A stretch of 64,000 bases of DNA from contig WHVY01000002.1 in the NCBI GenBank assembly GCA_022266195.1, positions 1,565,001 to 1,629,000 of the forward strand. The letters run 5' to 3'. The position numbers and the translations under genes were made by a program. This document shows positions 32,863 through 44,813 of the stretch, one piece after another. Each line of letters opens with the position of its first letter. Position 1 is the stretch's first letter. The notes beneath the pieces were generated by a model. It searched no databases and was not told where the DNA came from. It saw only the letters and a program-made list of their open reading frames with translations. Origin of the DNA: Tetranychus cinnabarinus. Taxonomy: Eukaryota; Arthropoda; Arachnida; Trombidiformes; Tetranychidae.

Positions 32863-33548
32863 ATTGATTGTTTCTTCTCTTTTCTGTATACAACAATCTT
32901 GCAGTAATTAAGACTAAATTTTTACTGAATTAATAGATAATTAAATTTGCAAGCAATTAAACAATTACCTTTTTGCATTCTTTTTCAAACATTAATGATG
33001 TTAAATAAAATTTCAGTGAGTGAACTGACATTCAATTCATTTATCTTTCACAATAAAATAAATTTTGATCTTTAAGAATCATTATTACAAATATTAATAG
33101 ATTCTAATAGAAATAATAATAATAGATTCTAATGTAAGACCAATTCTTATTCATCTTTAATCAATCACGGTTTTGTTCATGATTTCCTGATCATTATTCT
33201 CTCAGAACTGAATTTTATCATTTCTCTCGAAAAATATACCGATTGATTTCTTCTTACATGTAAATCAAGGAAGATGCCTGGATGGATAACGGATTTTCGT
33301 CTGTGAAAAACGCTGCTGTAGACGAAGTAAAGCCACACTCCATAAAGTTTGATAAGAGAATGCTGGACGTTACTGAGAAGACACAATTTTCACATTCATT
33401 TAATTGACACAAATAGCCAAAACGGGTAAAAATTAGTTTCTTTCAAATTCAGACTCTGTTGGTTTGTAGCGACATGAAAATGATCCAATCTTGCGATTTA
33501 TAGATTTCTCTGATCGATTTAAATTAGATTGACTTTCTTTGCATCAAA
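32863..33548. other. Intergenic, 3' flank of the pseudogene
   Basis: Shares blocks with the 3' flank of the array gene at 39575-41223 (for example TTATCATTTCTCTCGAAAAA near 33211 and 41611), so it belongs to the duplicated unit. No gene. Confidence 0.5.
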
Positions 33549-34200
33549 ATGTTGTCAGAAGTTAATTTCACAGTCATTGTTTTTAGGACACAGCAGAAGG
33601 CTAATGTCTACCAGCCAAAGTGAAAAACTTAAAGGAAAAGTAGCAATTGTTACTGCTTCAACTGATGGGTGAGTTTTTAATCTTTGTTACAAAAGCACTC
33701 AAGATGTGTACTTGCTTTCGTACTTATCTTTCGTTAAATTTATTTGGAACTGTTTACCATGTCTCTAAAAGAGAAAGATCGAAAGCACTTAATTGATTTT
33801 GATTGATAAGTCAACGAAATGGGTAATCATTCACATTCTTTGTAACATTAAATTTTCATTTTGAATAGACAATCAAAGAGAAAGGAACAATCGGTTATTT
33901 CGTCTCTAATGCTGCTAATGTCTATTATTATCATTTCCCGATTTTCCTAGAATTTCAAGTCTATTGAGAATATAATTCCTGAGAAAAAATAAGAAACTGG
34001 ACAAATAACTTGTCTCAAAGTTTCTCCGCATAGGTGCGTATTCAGTCAGTAAAACGGCTCTTCTTGGTACAACGAAGGCTGTCAGAATAGACTGTATATT
34101 TCCTGGTATAATAAAAACAAGATTCAGTCGTGCTTCATGGGAAAATAAAGGAATCAATGAAGAGATGAATCGAATGATGATTCATAAGAGTCGATCTTGA
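33549..34200 (+). pseudogene. DHRS4-like pseudogene 1
   Basis: Matches the intact DHRS4-like gene from its start codon (ATG at 33549) through exon 1 and its GTGAGT donor, with a one-base insertion near the start. Exon 2 is mostly deleted, keeping only its 3' end (the region encoding CHVSKEED) in altered frame. Exon 3 is recognisable (ACAATCAAAGAGAAAGGA) but cut after TGCTGCT. A piece of exon 6 (tattCAGTCAGTAAAACGGC to about 34175) follows, with deletions. Exons 4, 5 and 7 are missing. It cannot encode the enzyme. Confidence 0.9.
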
Positions 34201-34468
34201 TTTTTAAACGTCTTTTTTTGTTATAATCTTTATTAAATTTCATTATTATTATCTGTTTTATCTATGTGTACTGAAATTTATCAATTGTTCAAAGGCCAAT
34301 ACGTTATAATACAGCATTTAGTTAATGTTATATGATTTATGATATCCTTTGATTTTTATTCTAGAAGATACAATTATAACGATATTTTCTGAATCACTGA
34401 ACTTGGATGTTACGAAAGCGCGTGATTAATAAAAATTTGAAGATTATTAAGACAATGCAAAATATTAG

Positions 34469-34478
34469 TATAAAAAGG
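34469..34478 (+). promoter_or_regulatory. TATA box of array gene 1
   Basis: TATAAAAAGG, 83 bp before the start codon. The same box occurs before all four intact array genes, followed by a conserved GACAATA/GAACAATA block, which is good comparative support for a core promoter. Confidence 0.7.
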
Positions 34479-34560
34479 ATCGACAATAAAAACAGTTATT
34501 GTAGTGAACAACTGAAAACTATTGTTTGCGAATTTTAACACAACTTTTAAAGTCTTGAAA

Positions 34561-35993
34561 ATGACAGTGAAATTAATATTCCTGGTAATTGTCTTGTTGT
34601 CAGTCGAATCATTTGCCATTGACTTTACAACTATTGGCCAAAAAGAGATTGTTGATTACATCAAGAATAGGTAAGTTCATCACAATTACTATTGTACAGT
34701 TTATTGTTAAACAATACTATTACATTTTTGTGAAATTGCAGGGCTGATATAAACTATGGAGCCAAGTTGAGTGAACGAAACCTTCAGGATTTGTCGAGCC
34801 GTGCTGTTTTCACTGGACTCGAAGAGGAAGCGACAACATTTGCTTATGGCAAATCAGTTAACTCTGAACTAATACCTGATGTCAAAGTTATCCCGAAACT
34901 CACCCGATTGTTTTCTGATTCAACAACTGAATCTGTTCCATTGAAGATATTTTTGACTTCAGATTCACAAGGAACAACAGACATTCAAATGGGTACTCTG
35001 ACTACTACTAAGTCATCTTCAAGTAAACAATCTGTTGGTGATTTTGTTGTCACAAGTGTACAATCTGAAAATAATGATGTGACTAATCTGGATGGTTCTA
35101 TTAGTATTAATTTAGGAGGTTCAACTGACTCTCACAATTTAACTTTATTCAAAACTGTTTACATTTCAGCAGAAATTAAAATCACATCACTTGGCTCAGA
35201 ATGGGATGAAAATTTGTTGAAAAATGACGGTAAACTCGTTTCCTTATTACCTTCAACCACAGGTTCCTTATACACTGTTGAATATCAATCATTAATCCGT
35301 GAAACGATTCCAACCAATGATGGTAACTTGTTCAGCGGTACTAAAACCAGTGGTACTGTTTTGGTTCACAAAAATCCAAATGGAGTTTTAAGTCTATCTG
35401 GTCGAATAATTTCTGGAAAGATTGAGCCAACATTGGAAGATCGATCGGAAGAACTGGTTGATAAATTTTTAACTCTGAATGGAGCTAAATCAAGACAGTT
35501 CTTTATTAAAGATGATGAAATTTTTAGCAAAAAGTCAAATTCAATCTCAGAACCCAACATAAAGAAATCAGATATCAAGTCAAAATCAATGCGCTATAGT
35601 TATGGCATCCCATATCGCGGTTCTAAGCCAGACTATGATGAAAATAGTAGATCTCAAGCGGATTATGGTTCAAGTCGGCGTCAAGGAGGGCGATATGGTA
35701 TCTATTATGATTACGACAACGAAAATCAAAGGACTCAGGAAAATTTGAATAAACCATCTGAACAACCAGTTAAATCTACAACCCAAGCACCAAGTCCATC
35801 GACCCAAAAACCCAAACCAGAGTCAGTAGTTGTTAGTACAACTTCAAAACCCTCGACAGCGCCTTTGGTAATAACAACTAGTCAACCTGAAACAACTTCA
35901 AAACCAAGTTTCTCTGAATTGACTGAACCTGAATTACCTCCACTACCCACAGGAACCACTATCTCTGTCTGGAGTACAAAAATAATTCAATAA
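34561..35993 (+). CDS. Secreted array-family protein 1 (unknown family)
   Basis: CDS join(34561..34670,34742..35993), 453 aa, one 71-bp intron. Signal peptide MTVKLIFLVIVLLSVESFA is followed by the shared mature start IDFTTIGQKEIVDYIKNR. The conserved core has GDFVVTSVQSENNDV and a Ser/Thr-rich region (predicted beta-rich, inference), then GKIEPTLED and FLTLNGAKSRQF. A hinge rich in Tyr/Arg/Ser (RRQGGRYGIYYDYDNENQR) is specific to this copy. A Thr/Pro/Ser stalk with TTQAPSPSTQKPKP looks like an O-glycosylated mucin stalk. It ends in the family C-terminus LPPLPTGTTISVWSTKIIQ. No Cys outside the signal region was noted. In this copy the first Met of relatives has become TTG, so the start is the second family Met. 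No known family recognised. Confidence 0.88.
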
Positions 35994-36263
35994 ATTGAAT
36001 CTTTCTGTTCTTTTCTGTATACAGCAATCTTCCAATCAAGACTAAAGTTTTACTCGCGCCTTGGCCAATCATGAATTAATAATAAATAATTAATTTTTGC
36101 AAGCAATTAAATAACTACCTTTTGCGTTATTTTTTAAACATTAATGAAAAGACTCTTAAAGTGGTTAAATCAAATATCTGTAAGTGATCTGCCATTGCAT
36201 TGAATTTATCTTTCTGAATTAAAAATTTTTTGATCTTTCCTTAAGTAAAGAACCATTATTACA

Positions 36264-37980
36264 GGTCATAAGGACATGAAGTAGGTTTCGGTGCGAATGA
36301 CTTTGACATTGATTTCAAATTTATTGAAGGTCCTTGGCATGCAAATCCAACCTTTCATTCAAAGAAAAAGTTACTTCGTGCCAAACTTGCGTAGGATAAC
36401 CAGAGTGCCATTGATATTCTAACAATACAAGACGCCATCAACAGCGCTTATGAACGTTTTGTACAGAGTTTAATTGCTGGTGCAGGTAATGATGATAGAA
36501 TTTTCATCACTTTTAGAAACAATTCTGAAAGCAGAGAATTATAAATCGCTTTCAGCAAGAAGAATTTCATCAAGGAAGAGTTTCTTGCTAGAGCGTAAAA
36601 GTTAGGTCAATACGCAGGAAACTTCATCGATGGAAGCGTGTTTGAAATAACAGTTCAAATTATTTAAAACATTTCAGAAAGTGGAAGAACAAAAGTTAGT
36701 AAACTTCTGCCTGGATCATTGAGAGCTGAAATGAAAAAAGCATCGTACATATTGTCAGTGATGATAATAATTGCGGGTACTATGCTATAGCACTCGGAAA
36801 ATACTATTTTGATAATGATATAAATGAAGGAACTGGCAGGCAATTCGAAAGTCTAAATCAGCACAGCGAAAAATAGCCGGTGATCTTTTCACTTCTCTAG
36901 ATTTAATTCAAGAATGCTCAGATCCGATGAATATGAATACTCTATATTTAAAACAACAAAAACTGACTGATTATCAGATAATTTTGGTCGACCGTAAAAC
37001 ACAACTCGCACTTTTCAAAGGCCAGGACATGAAGAAGAAAATATACCTTGAGTATAGCGAACCAAATCACTTTAAAGTTGAACTGATCAAACCATAAACT
37101 GATCCATATTGGGGTATAAATATGTTGTACTTTGCCCCACCAAGGTATTCGATTTACATACCTCGAACTTATCTAGTCATCATGTCCATCCTTAGAGATA
37201 AGACCTTCTCCCTCAGCTATCCTAAATTGTAATGTTGTGCCCAAGAAAGCACCTTCCCTTCAAAAAGTTCACTTCCATAAAGAAAGAAGGCAGAGGTATT
37301 TATTCCGAAACCCTTTGCTTTGAATCAGTGTTATCTCTTTTATGTAAATTTTTCATATACAGTGAGACTATCATTAAAACTGATTCAAAGTTTTCCTTGC
37401 TAACGAAATTCTGTAGTTGCACGAACTTGAAAATGTCAAAAATCTATGGTGCTGCATCTGGTGATTCTGAATTAGCAGTGTATTGTACATCTTCAACTGT
37501 GGTGAAAGAAGCCCGGAAGTGTACAAAAAATGGAGAGAAATTATTGGTAATAACCTCTAGTTGGAATGGATTCAAAGTTGGAGGCGCACATTGTCGCTTG
37601 GTCATTATACCGCGATACATCATATAAAATGATCGTATACGATCCTTTCATCTCCCCAGAAGTCAGCCCTTGAAGTGTTGAAAAAATTATCGCTAAAAAT
37701 TTAAACATTAAGTATGCTAATATAGCTTGTGGAACACAAAAACCTCACGAGCGCAAGTGTGTCGAAAACAGCATTAAAAAAGCTGTTGAAATTATGGCTG
37801 GCAAGAAGCAATTTAAACTTATGGAAAAATACGATTTTGTCTAAGAAAAATATATTTAATAAAGTATTTCTGTGCTTATTGGCTGTTGTTATTGTTTTCC
37901 CCTTATTTTCTACTTTTCATACGCAAGGTATGACCTCTTTTCTTAGGCATAGACCTTACTTACTACTGCCTTAGAATTTC
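36264..37980 (+). mobile_element. Decayed virus/Polinton-like DNA insertion (DNA polymerase B- and protease-like fragments)
   Basis: Comparison with the 3' flanks of the 32.5-kb pseudogene and array gene 2 puts the left junction just after ATTATTACA at 36263; the shared flank is lost beyond it. The inserted DNA holds coding-like remnants in several + frames with many stops and frameshifts. Short pieces such as NNNCGYYAIAL and YQIILVDRKTQ resemble the N-terminal region of protein-primed family B polymerases of Polinton/Maverick elements and adintoviruses. A later piece (MIVYDPF in a hydrophobic context) is loosely like an adenain-type protease, a weaker call. No intact gene, terminal repeats or integrase seen. 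It is dead; the exact source (transposon or endogenised virus) is undecided. Confidence 0.45.
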
Positions 37981-39055
37981 AAGAATGAAAATTAATTTCA
38001 CAATCAATGTTTTTAGGACACTCCAGGATGCTGATGTCTACCATCAAAAGTGACGAACTTAAAGGAAAAGTAGCAATTGTTACTGCTTCAACTGATGGGT
38101 GAGTTTTTAATCTTTGTTACAAAAGCACTCAATATATGTACTCGTTTGATATCTTTCGTTAAATTTATTTCTTTTTTATCACTATTATCTAACAATCGTA
38201 ACTTGAATGTCAAGAATTGGATTGGAAATAAGTCGCAGACTTGGCCAGGAGGGTGCTTCAGTGATCATTAGTAGCCGGAGAAAGGAAAATGTGAACAAGG
38301 CAGTTGACGAATTGAAAAATCAGGGACTTGATGTCCTTGGAACTGTTTGCCATGTTTCTAAAGAGGAAGATCGAAAGCACTTAATTGATTTTGTAAGTCA
38401 TTGAAGGGGGTAATCATTCACATTTTTTGTAACATAAAATTTTTATTTTGGATAGACAATCAAAGAGAAAGGAGCAATTGATTATTTCGTCTCTAATGCT
38501 GCTATTAATCCAGTTATGATGCCGATTCTTGAGGTGAAATATCTTCCTTCTATTGAAGACTTGTCCAGGAAGAAGCTTCAGAGGTCATTAGCTGTCAGAT
38601 AAAGTAAAATATGAACAAGGCGTTTGACCAATCCAAAAATCAGATACAGTAATTTTTCAACTAATCCATAAACTCTCTTCTCAACTTCTGGATATTTGAA
38701 GTTAATGTTAAATCCGAACTTCTATCAACTAAAACGGTAAATCCACACATGGAAAAAGGGGTAATTTCACAAAGTTTCCAGAATTACTTTCTGATCGATA
38801 TTCTAGCTTCTCAATCTTTTACTTTAGAGGTGGCTCAATCATATACATTACATCAATAGGAGTCAATTTCAACCACTGCCTTTAATCAGTGCTTATTAAG
38901 TTAGTTAAACGGTCCTTCTTGGTTCATCTTTTCATTTCCCCAGAATCGCAAACCTGAGGAAGTTACTTCATTCGATTCATTTTTGTGTTCGGATGATGCA
39001 TCCTACATAATTGGGTAAAGTTTTGTTGTTGCTGGTGGACATTATTTAAGACTAA
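37981..39055 (+). pseudogene. DHRS4-like pseudogene 2 (mosaic)
   Basis: From about 38010 to 38560 it is almost identical to 30735-31262 of the intact gene, introns included: exon 1 after its damaged start, intron 1, exon 2, intron 2 and exon 3. At 38561 the match switches to an older, diverged copy that begins again inside exon 2 (CTTGTCCAGGAAGAAGCTTC). It continues with damaged pieces of exon 5 (~38690-38765), exon 6 (~38828-38920) and exon 7 (~38943-39055), with frameshifts and in-frame stops. The original start codon region is altered (ATGAAAATTAATTTC). The structure implies an old pseudogene partly overwritten by, or fused to, a recent copy. Confidence 0.9.
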
Positions 39056-39488
39056 TTGTTGGGGAAATTTTACTTAATTTGTTGCGGTTTTCAAGTGCTA
39101 AAGCTATGTAGCTGTCAAAGGTTTTAAACCAATCTCTACGAATCAACACATGGTGACTTGGGTAAGAATCAAGTGCGTTAATTTGACTGCATACTAGCAT
39201 AACAAATCAACTTATGATTTGATTTGATCTTTATATTTAACTGTCTTTTTTGTAACAATCTTTATTAAATTATTATTATTATTTTTTTATCAATATGTAT
39301 TGATATATATCAATTGTTTCAAAGACCAATACGATACAATACAACAATGATTTAGATATGTTATATGATTTTTATTCTAGAAAATACAATCATAACGGTA
39401 TTTTATGAATCACTGAATAAGGATGTTATAAAAAGCGCGTGATTAATGAAAAATTTGAAGATTAATAAGACAATGAAAAATATATTCG

Positions 39489-39498
39489 TATAAAAAGG
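39489..39498 (+). promoter_or_regulatory. TATA box of array gene 2
   Basis: TATAAAAAGG, 77 bp before the start codon, in the same conserved context as in the other array genes. Confidence 0.7.
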
Positions 39499-39574
39499 AT
39501 TGACAATACAAACAGTTATTGTATAAGACAATTGAAAACTATTGATTGCGAATTTGAAAACAGTTTTTAGAGTC

Positions 39575-41223
39575 ATGAAAATGACCGTGAAATTATTCTT
39601 GTTGATAGTCTTGCTGTCAGTCGAGTCATTTGCCATCGACTTTACAACTATTGGTCAAAAAGAGATTGTTGATTACATCAAGAATAGGTAAGTTCGTTGT
39701 GATTTTTATACGTCAGTCTATTGATAAATAATGATTTTACACTTTGTGACATTTGAAGGGCTGATGTACTTTATGGAGCCAAGTTGAGTGAACGAAACCT
39801 TCAGGATTTGTTGAGCAGTGCTGTTTTCACTGGACTCGAAGAGGAAGCGTTAACATTTGCTTATGGCAAATCAGTCGGATCTGAAATTATACCCGATGTT
39901 GAGGTTAACCCAAAAGATTTACTAACCGGATTAACTGCACTGGTTTCTGATTCAACAACTGAATCTGTTCCATTGAAGATATTTTTAACTTCAGATTCAC
40001 AAGGAACAACAGACATTCAAATGGGTACTCTGACTACTACTAAGTCATCTTCAAGTAAACAATCTGTTGGTGATTTTGTTGTCACAAGTGTACAATCGGA
40101 AAATAACGATGTGACTAATCTGGATGGTTCTATTACTATTAATTTAGGAGGTTCAACCGACTCTCACAATTTAACTTTATTCAAAACTGTTTACATTTCA
40201 GCAGAAATTAAAATCACATCACTTGGCTCAGAATGGGATGAAAATTTGTTGAAAAATGACGGTAAACTCGTTTCCTTATTACCTTCAACCACAGGTTCCT
40301 TATACACTGTTGAATATCAATCATTAATCCGTGAAACGATTCCAACCAATGATGGTAACTTGTTCAGCGGTACTAAAACCAGTGGTACTGTTTTGGTTCA
40401 CAAAAATCCAAATGGAGTTTTAAGCCTATCTGGTCGAATAATTTCGGGAAAAATTGAGCCAACATTGGAAGATCAGGCGGAAGAACTGGTTGATTCATTT
40501 TTAACTCTGAATGGAGCTAAATCAAGACAGTTCTTTATTAAAGATGATGAAATGGTTTCCAAAAAGTCAAATTCAATCGTAGAGCCCAACATAAAGAAAT
40601 CAGATATCAAGTCAAAATCAAATTTGATTTCTGGTGGAAGTGCATTGTTCGATTATTTGGGTTATTTATATCGCGGCCATAAGTCACACCATAATGAAAA
40701 TAGTAGATCTCAATCAAATCGTGGTTATCGCCGCAATCATGATTCAAGAAGGTGGCACGAAAACCAAAGAGAAGATCCATATTCATGGGAATCAGATTCA
40801 TGGTCGAACCAGCCAGGATGGCGATATGACTACCATTATAATTACGACTACAGATATGAATGGCATTGGAGAAATTTTGATGAACCATCTAAACAACCAG
40901 TTAGATCTACGACCCAAGCACCAAGCCCATCAACACAAAAACCTAAACCAGAGCCAGTGGTTGTTAGTACAACTTCAAAACCATCAACTTCACCATCACC
41001 ACCAACACCTTTGGTAATAACAACTCGTCAACCTGAAAAAGTAACTACACAGACACCTGAACCAGAAAGATTAACAATTGCACCGACAACAGAAACTCCT
41101 GTTGAACAAGAAGAGGTGACAACAACTTCAAAACCAACTTTCTCTGAATTGACTGAACCTGAATTACCACCTCTACCCAAAGGAACCACTGTCTCTGTCT
41201 GGAGTACAAAAATAATTCAATAA
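39575..41223 (+). CDS. Secreted array-family protein 2 (unknown family, longest member)
   Basis: CDS join(39575..39687,39759..41223), 525 aa. Signal peptide MKMTVKLFLLIVLLSVESFA, then the conserved N-terminal segment and core, nearly identical to array protein 1 from SVPLKIF to AKSRQF. The hinge is greatly expanded here (about 80 residues) and rich in His, Arg, Tyr and Trp (RWHENQREDPYSWESD; YDYHYNYDYRYEWHWR). The Thr/Pro stalk is also the longest, with an extra TTRQPEKVTTQTPEPE-type stretch and TETPVEQEEVTTTS. C-terminus LPPLPKGTTVSVWSTKIIQ. The aromatic/basic hinge resembles matrix-, cuticle- or metal-binding low-complexity segments in a general way only; function unknown. Confidence 0.9.
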
Positions 41224-42867
41224 ATTGAATCTTTCTGTTCTTTTCTGTATACAGCAATCTTTCAGTAATTAAGACTAAATTTTTACTCGCTCCAGGCATG
41301 GATTAATAATTAATTAAATTTGCAAGCAATTAAATTATTACCTTTTTGCATTCTTTTTTAAGTATTGATGAAAAAGACTCTAAAATTGATGTTAAAATCA
41401 AATATTGTTAAGTGATCTGACATTGAATTTAATTTATCTTTCAAAATAAAGCAAATTTTGATTTTCCTAAAGTAAAGAACTATTATTACAAATAGATTCT
41501 AGTGTGAGATAGCATTGATCACTTCTAATTTATCTTTAATCAATCTAAATGATGGGTTTGTTCATTATTTCCTGATCACAATTCTGTCATCTCTTTTCTC
41601 AGAGTTGGGTTTTATCATTTCTCTCGAAAAATCTACCGATTGATCTCTCCTTACATTGAAATCAAGGAAGATGTCAGAATGGATAAAAAAGAGTAACAAT
41701 TGAATTCTGGTGAATCGATAAAATGTTACATTTCAGATAATTTGTTATTAACTTTTTAATTATGTAATTATCAGTTCATTTATCTACCGTCCAATTCATA
41801 TGTCTGAAAAAAGGGTTTTTGTTAATGAAAAACATTAAAATAGACGAAGAAAAGCCACACTCCATACTGAAAATTTGATATGAGAAATGCTGGTTGTTAC
41901 TAAAAAGACAAAATTTTCACCTTTATGCACAAATTGACACAAATGGGCAAAAACGGGTAAAAATTGATTTCTTTCAAATTCGTGTACTCTATTAGTTTGT
42001 AGGGGCATGAAAATGAAATGTTTTGAGCGATTTAAAGATTTCTCTGATGGACTGTTTTCGAGTTGGGACTTGTAACGCTTTTTGTACAATTATGAAAGCA
42101 GATTTTTAAATGAAACTCATTTCTTGTAACTTTTGATGGCCAACCAGAAAATGCATTTATTTTGCGAAATATAATTCTCTATTTTCTGTAAACAAATTAG
42201 TTGAATTTGCAGTTGCATCGATCGCTTTCTGTGACCATTAGAGTTAAAGAGCGAGAACTTAATATTTATCAATGCAATTGTTGGTACACATAATAGATCG
42301 AAACAATTTGACAACAGTTCTCTTGATATTGGCCATTAGCCTTAAAACTTTCAGCCTCGATATCACGAGAATGGCACCAACTACATTCACCATTTTCCCC
42401 CTAATTTAATTCTTTACTAATTAATAATCTAATTAAATTTAAAAACTTTCCATTAGCACATTTGGGTCATGATTTTTGATCATTGATGTTGTAAACAAGT
42501 GAAGAATGATTCGTTTATTATTTTTTTCGTATGTTGAAAAATCCTTTCTATGGGAATTTCATGATATAATTTTATTCTTATATAATAGATTTTTGATAGC
42601 GAAAAATAGTAACTAAGAGTCATTTTATATTTTTAGCTCTCACGTTGAAATTACATGTCCAATCTAAAAAGCTATGAATTCATTAGTTAGGTTTCTATTT
42701 GTGTACGACGTTTGTGGTAATCTCAATTAAAATTTATACAATTATGATCTATATTTCGTTCCAGGAAAACAAATATGATATTTTGTCAATGAAAATAAGG
42801 AAATCAAAAAAATCGCGTGATTAATTAGGAATTTTGAAGATTAATAAGACAATGAAAAGAGTATTTG
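41224..42867. other. Intergenic between array genes 2 and 3
   Basis: No gene. The first 500 bp match the flank of the 32.5-kb pseudogene. A block at about 42590-42745 recurs near 46965-47115 and partly near 49160-49250 (shared TTGAAATTACATGTCCAATC). Minus-strand open frames here have no recognisable domain. Confidence 0.45.
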
Positions 42868-42877
42868 TATAAAAAGG
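42868..42877 (+). promoter_or_regulatory. TATA box of array gene 3
   Basis: TATAAAAAGG, 81 bp before the start codon, same context as in the other array genes. Confidence 0.7.
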
Positions 42878-42957
42878 ACTGAACAATAACAAGAGTTATT
42901 GTATTGAACAACTGAAAACTATTATTTACAAATTGTGATATTACGATTTTTAGAGCT

Positions 42958-44232
42958 ATGAAGTTACTACTGTTGATAGTTTTGCTGGCAGTCGAGTCAT
43001 TTGCCATCGACTTTACAACTATTGGTCAAAAAGAGATTGTTGATTACATCAAGAATAGGTGAGTTCATTAAGAATAATTCACAGTTTATTGATGAATAAT
43101 GTTTACATTTTTACAATTCTGAAGGGCTGATATACTTTATGGAGCCAAGTTGAGTGATCGAAACCTTCAAGATTTGTTGAGCAGTGCTGTTTTCACTGGA
43201 CACGAAGAGGAAGCGTCAACATTTATATATGGCGAATCGGTTAGCTCTGGACCAGAACCATCCATGGAGTTTAATCCAGAAAATTTACTTACCAGTTTAA
43301 CTGCTTTGGTTTCCAATTCAACAAGCGAATCTGTTCCATTGAAGATATTTTTAACTTCAGATTCACAAGGAACAACAGAAATTAAAAAGGGTTTTCTTAA
43401 TATCGCTAAATCGTCTTCAAGTAAACAATCTGTTGGTGATTTTGTTGTCACAAGTGTACAATCGGAAAATAACGATGTGACTAATCTGGATGGTTCTATT
43501 ACTATTAATTTAGGAGGTTCAACCGACTCTCACAATTTAACTTTATTCAAAACTGTTTACATTTCAGCAGAAATTAAAATCACTTCACTTGGCTCAGAAT
43601 GGGATGCAAATTTGTTAAAAAACGAAAGTAAACTCATTTCTTTATTACCATCAACCACAGGTTCCTTATACACTGTTGAATATCAATCATTGATCCGTGA
43701 ATCGATTCCATCCAATGACGGTGCTTTATTTGCTGGTACTAAAACCAGTGGAACTGTTTTGGTTCACAAAAATCCAAATGGAGTTTTAAGTTTAGCTGGT
43801 CGTATAATTTCTGGAAAAATTGAACCAACATTGGAAGATCAGGCGGAAGAAATGGTCGATAAATTTTTAACTCTGAATGGAGCTAAATCAAGACAGTTTG
43901 TTATAAAAGATAATGGAAAGTCAAATTCAATCTCAGACCCCAACATTAAGAAATCAACTCTTTCAAAATCAAATTTCATTTGTTTTGGAGGGCTTACTAG
44001 ATTTTTGGATCGATTGTTTGGTTTTCCCAGCTCACATCATAGACACAGACATGGATGGAAACCATCCACAACACAAGCACCAACCACATCAACTTCAACC
44101 ACACCCGAACCTAAACCAGAACCAGTAGTAACTACACCAAAACCAACTTCTCCTGAACTGAGTTCACCTAAATTACCTCCTCTGCCTAAAGGAACCACTG
44201 TCTCTGTTTGGAGTACAGAAATAATTCAATAA
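42958..44232 (+). CDS. Secreted array-family protein 3 (unknown family)
   Basis: CDS join(42958..43058,43125..44232), 402 aa, GTGAGT donor, 66-bp intron. The signal peptide is shortened by four codons (MKLLLLIVLLAVESFA). The mature start AIDFTTIGQKEIVDYIKNR is unchanged. Residues about 60-110 are the most divergent of the array (SGPEPSMEFNPENLL; EIKKGFLNIAK), while the core from SSSKQSVGDFVV onward is almost identical to members 2 and 4. The hinge is short and His/Arg-rich (SSHHRHRHGWKPS) and holds the single Cys (FICFGG). The stalk is TTQAPTTSTSTTPEPKPEP and the C-terminus LPPLPKGTTVSVWSTEIIQ. It appears intact and expressed-like; role unknown. Confidence 0.9.
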
Positions 44233-44813
44233 ATTGTTTCTTTGTTTTTCTGTATACAACAATCTTTCAGTAATTAAGACTAAATTTCTATCGCTTCTCG
44301 ATCAGCTATAGTTTAGTGAGTTATTAAATTTGCATGCAATTCAATAATTATTTCCATTCTTTTTTAATATAAATTATAAAATCTCAACATATCGCATTTT
44401 GCGATTGGAACCAAATTTTTGTTACAACTCTAAACTTTTTATATGAAAAGTTTTTCTCACATAATTTATTCACGCTGTAGGTGAAGATTCAAGAGGAGAG
44501 ATTGAAATCCCAGAAATTACTGAAATCGTTATTTAATCTTACTTATATTTATGCCCTGTTATTTGCTAATGTTTGAACTTGATTGACTGAATTAATTGCT
44601 GTGCTAAAGTTTTTAAGCGTTAGCCACCAAAATTGATGCAAAACGACCAATACATTGAGCTGAAAGAAAATTGTTATGAAAATGGCAAACTGCGGTAATC
44701 ATTCTTTCGATTGATGAATGTTGAATATTGGAAACTTTAGAGATTTGATATCAGTTACATGAACAGTGAAAGAAATCTAAAAGATCTCTAAAACGTTCGT
44801 GAAACCAACAATG
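44233..44813. other. Intergenic, 3' flank of array gene 3
   Basis: AT-rich. A block at about 44630-44830 (GATATCAGTTACATGAACA and neighbours) recurs downstream of array gene 4 at 49570-49735, marking the duplicated 3' flank. No gene. Confidence 0.45.

Noticed and set aside
40634..41017. 127-codon alternative frame in array gene 2
   Set aside because: Overlaps the hinge and stalk in another frame; composition (His/Gln repeats) follows from the Thr/Pro codons.
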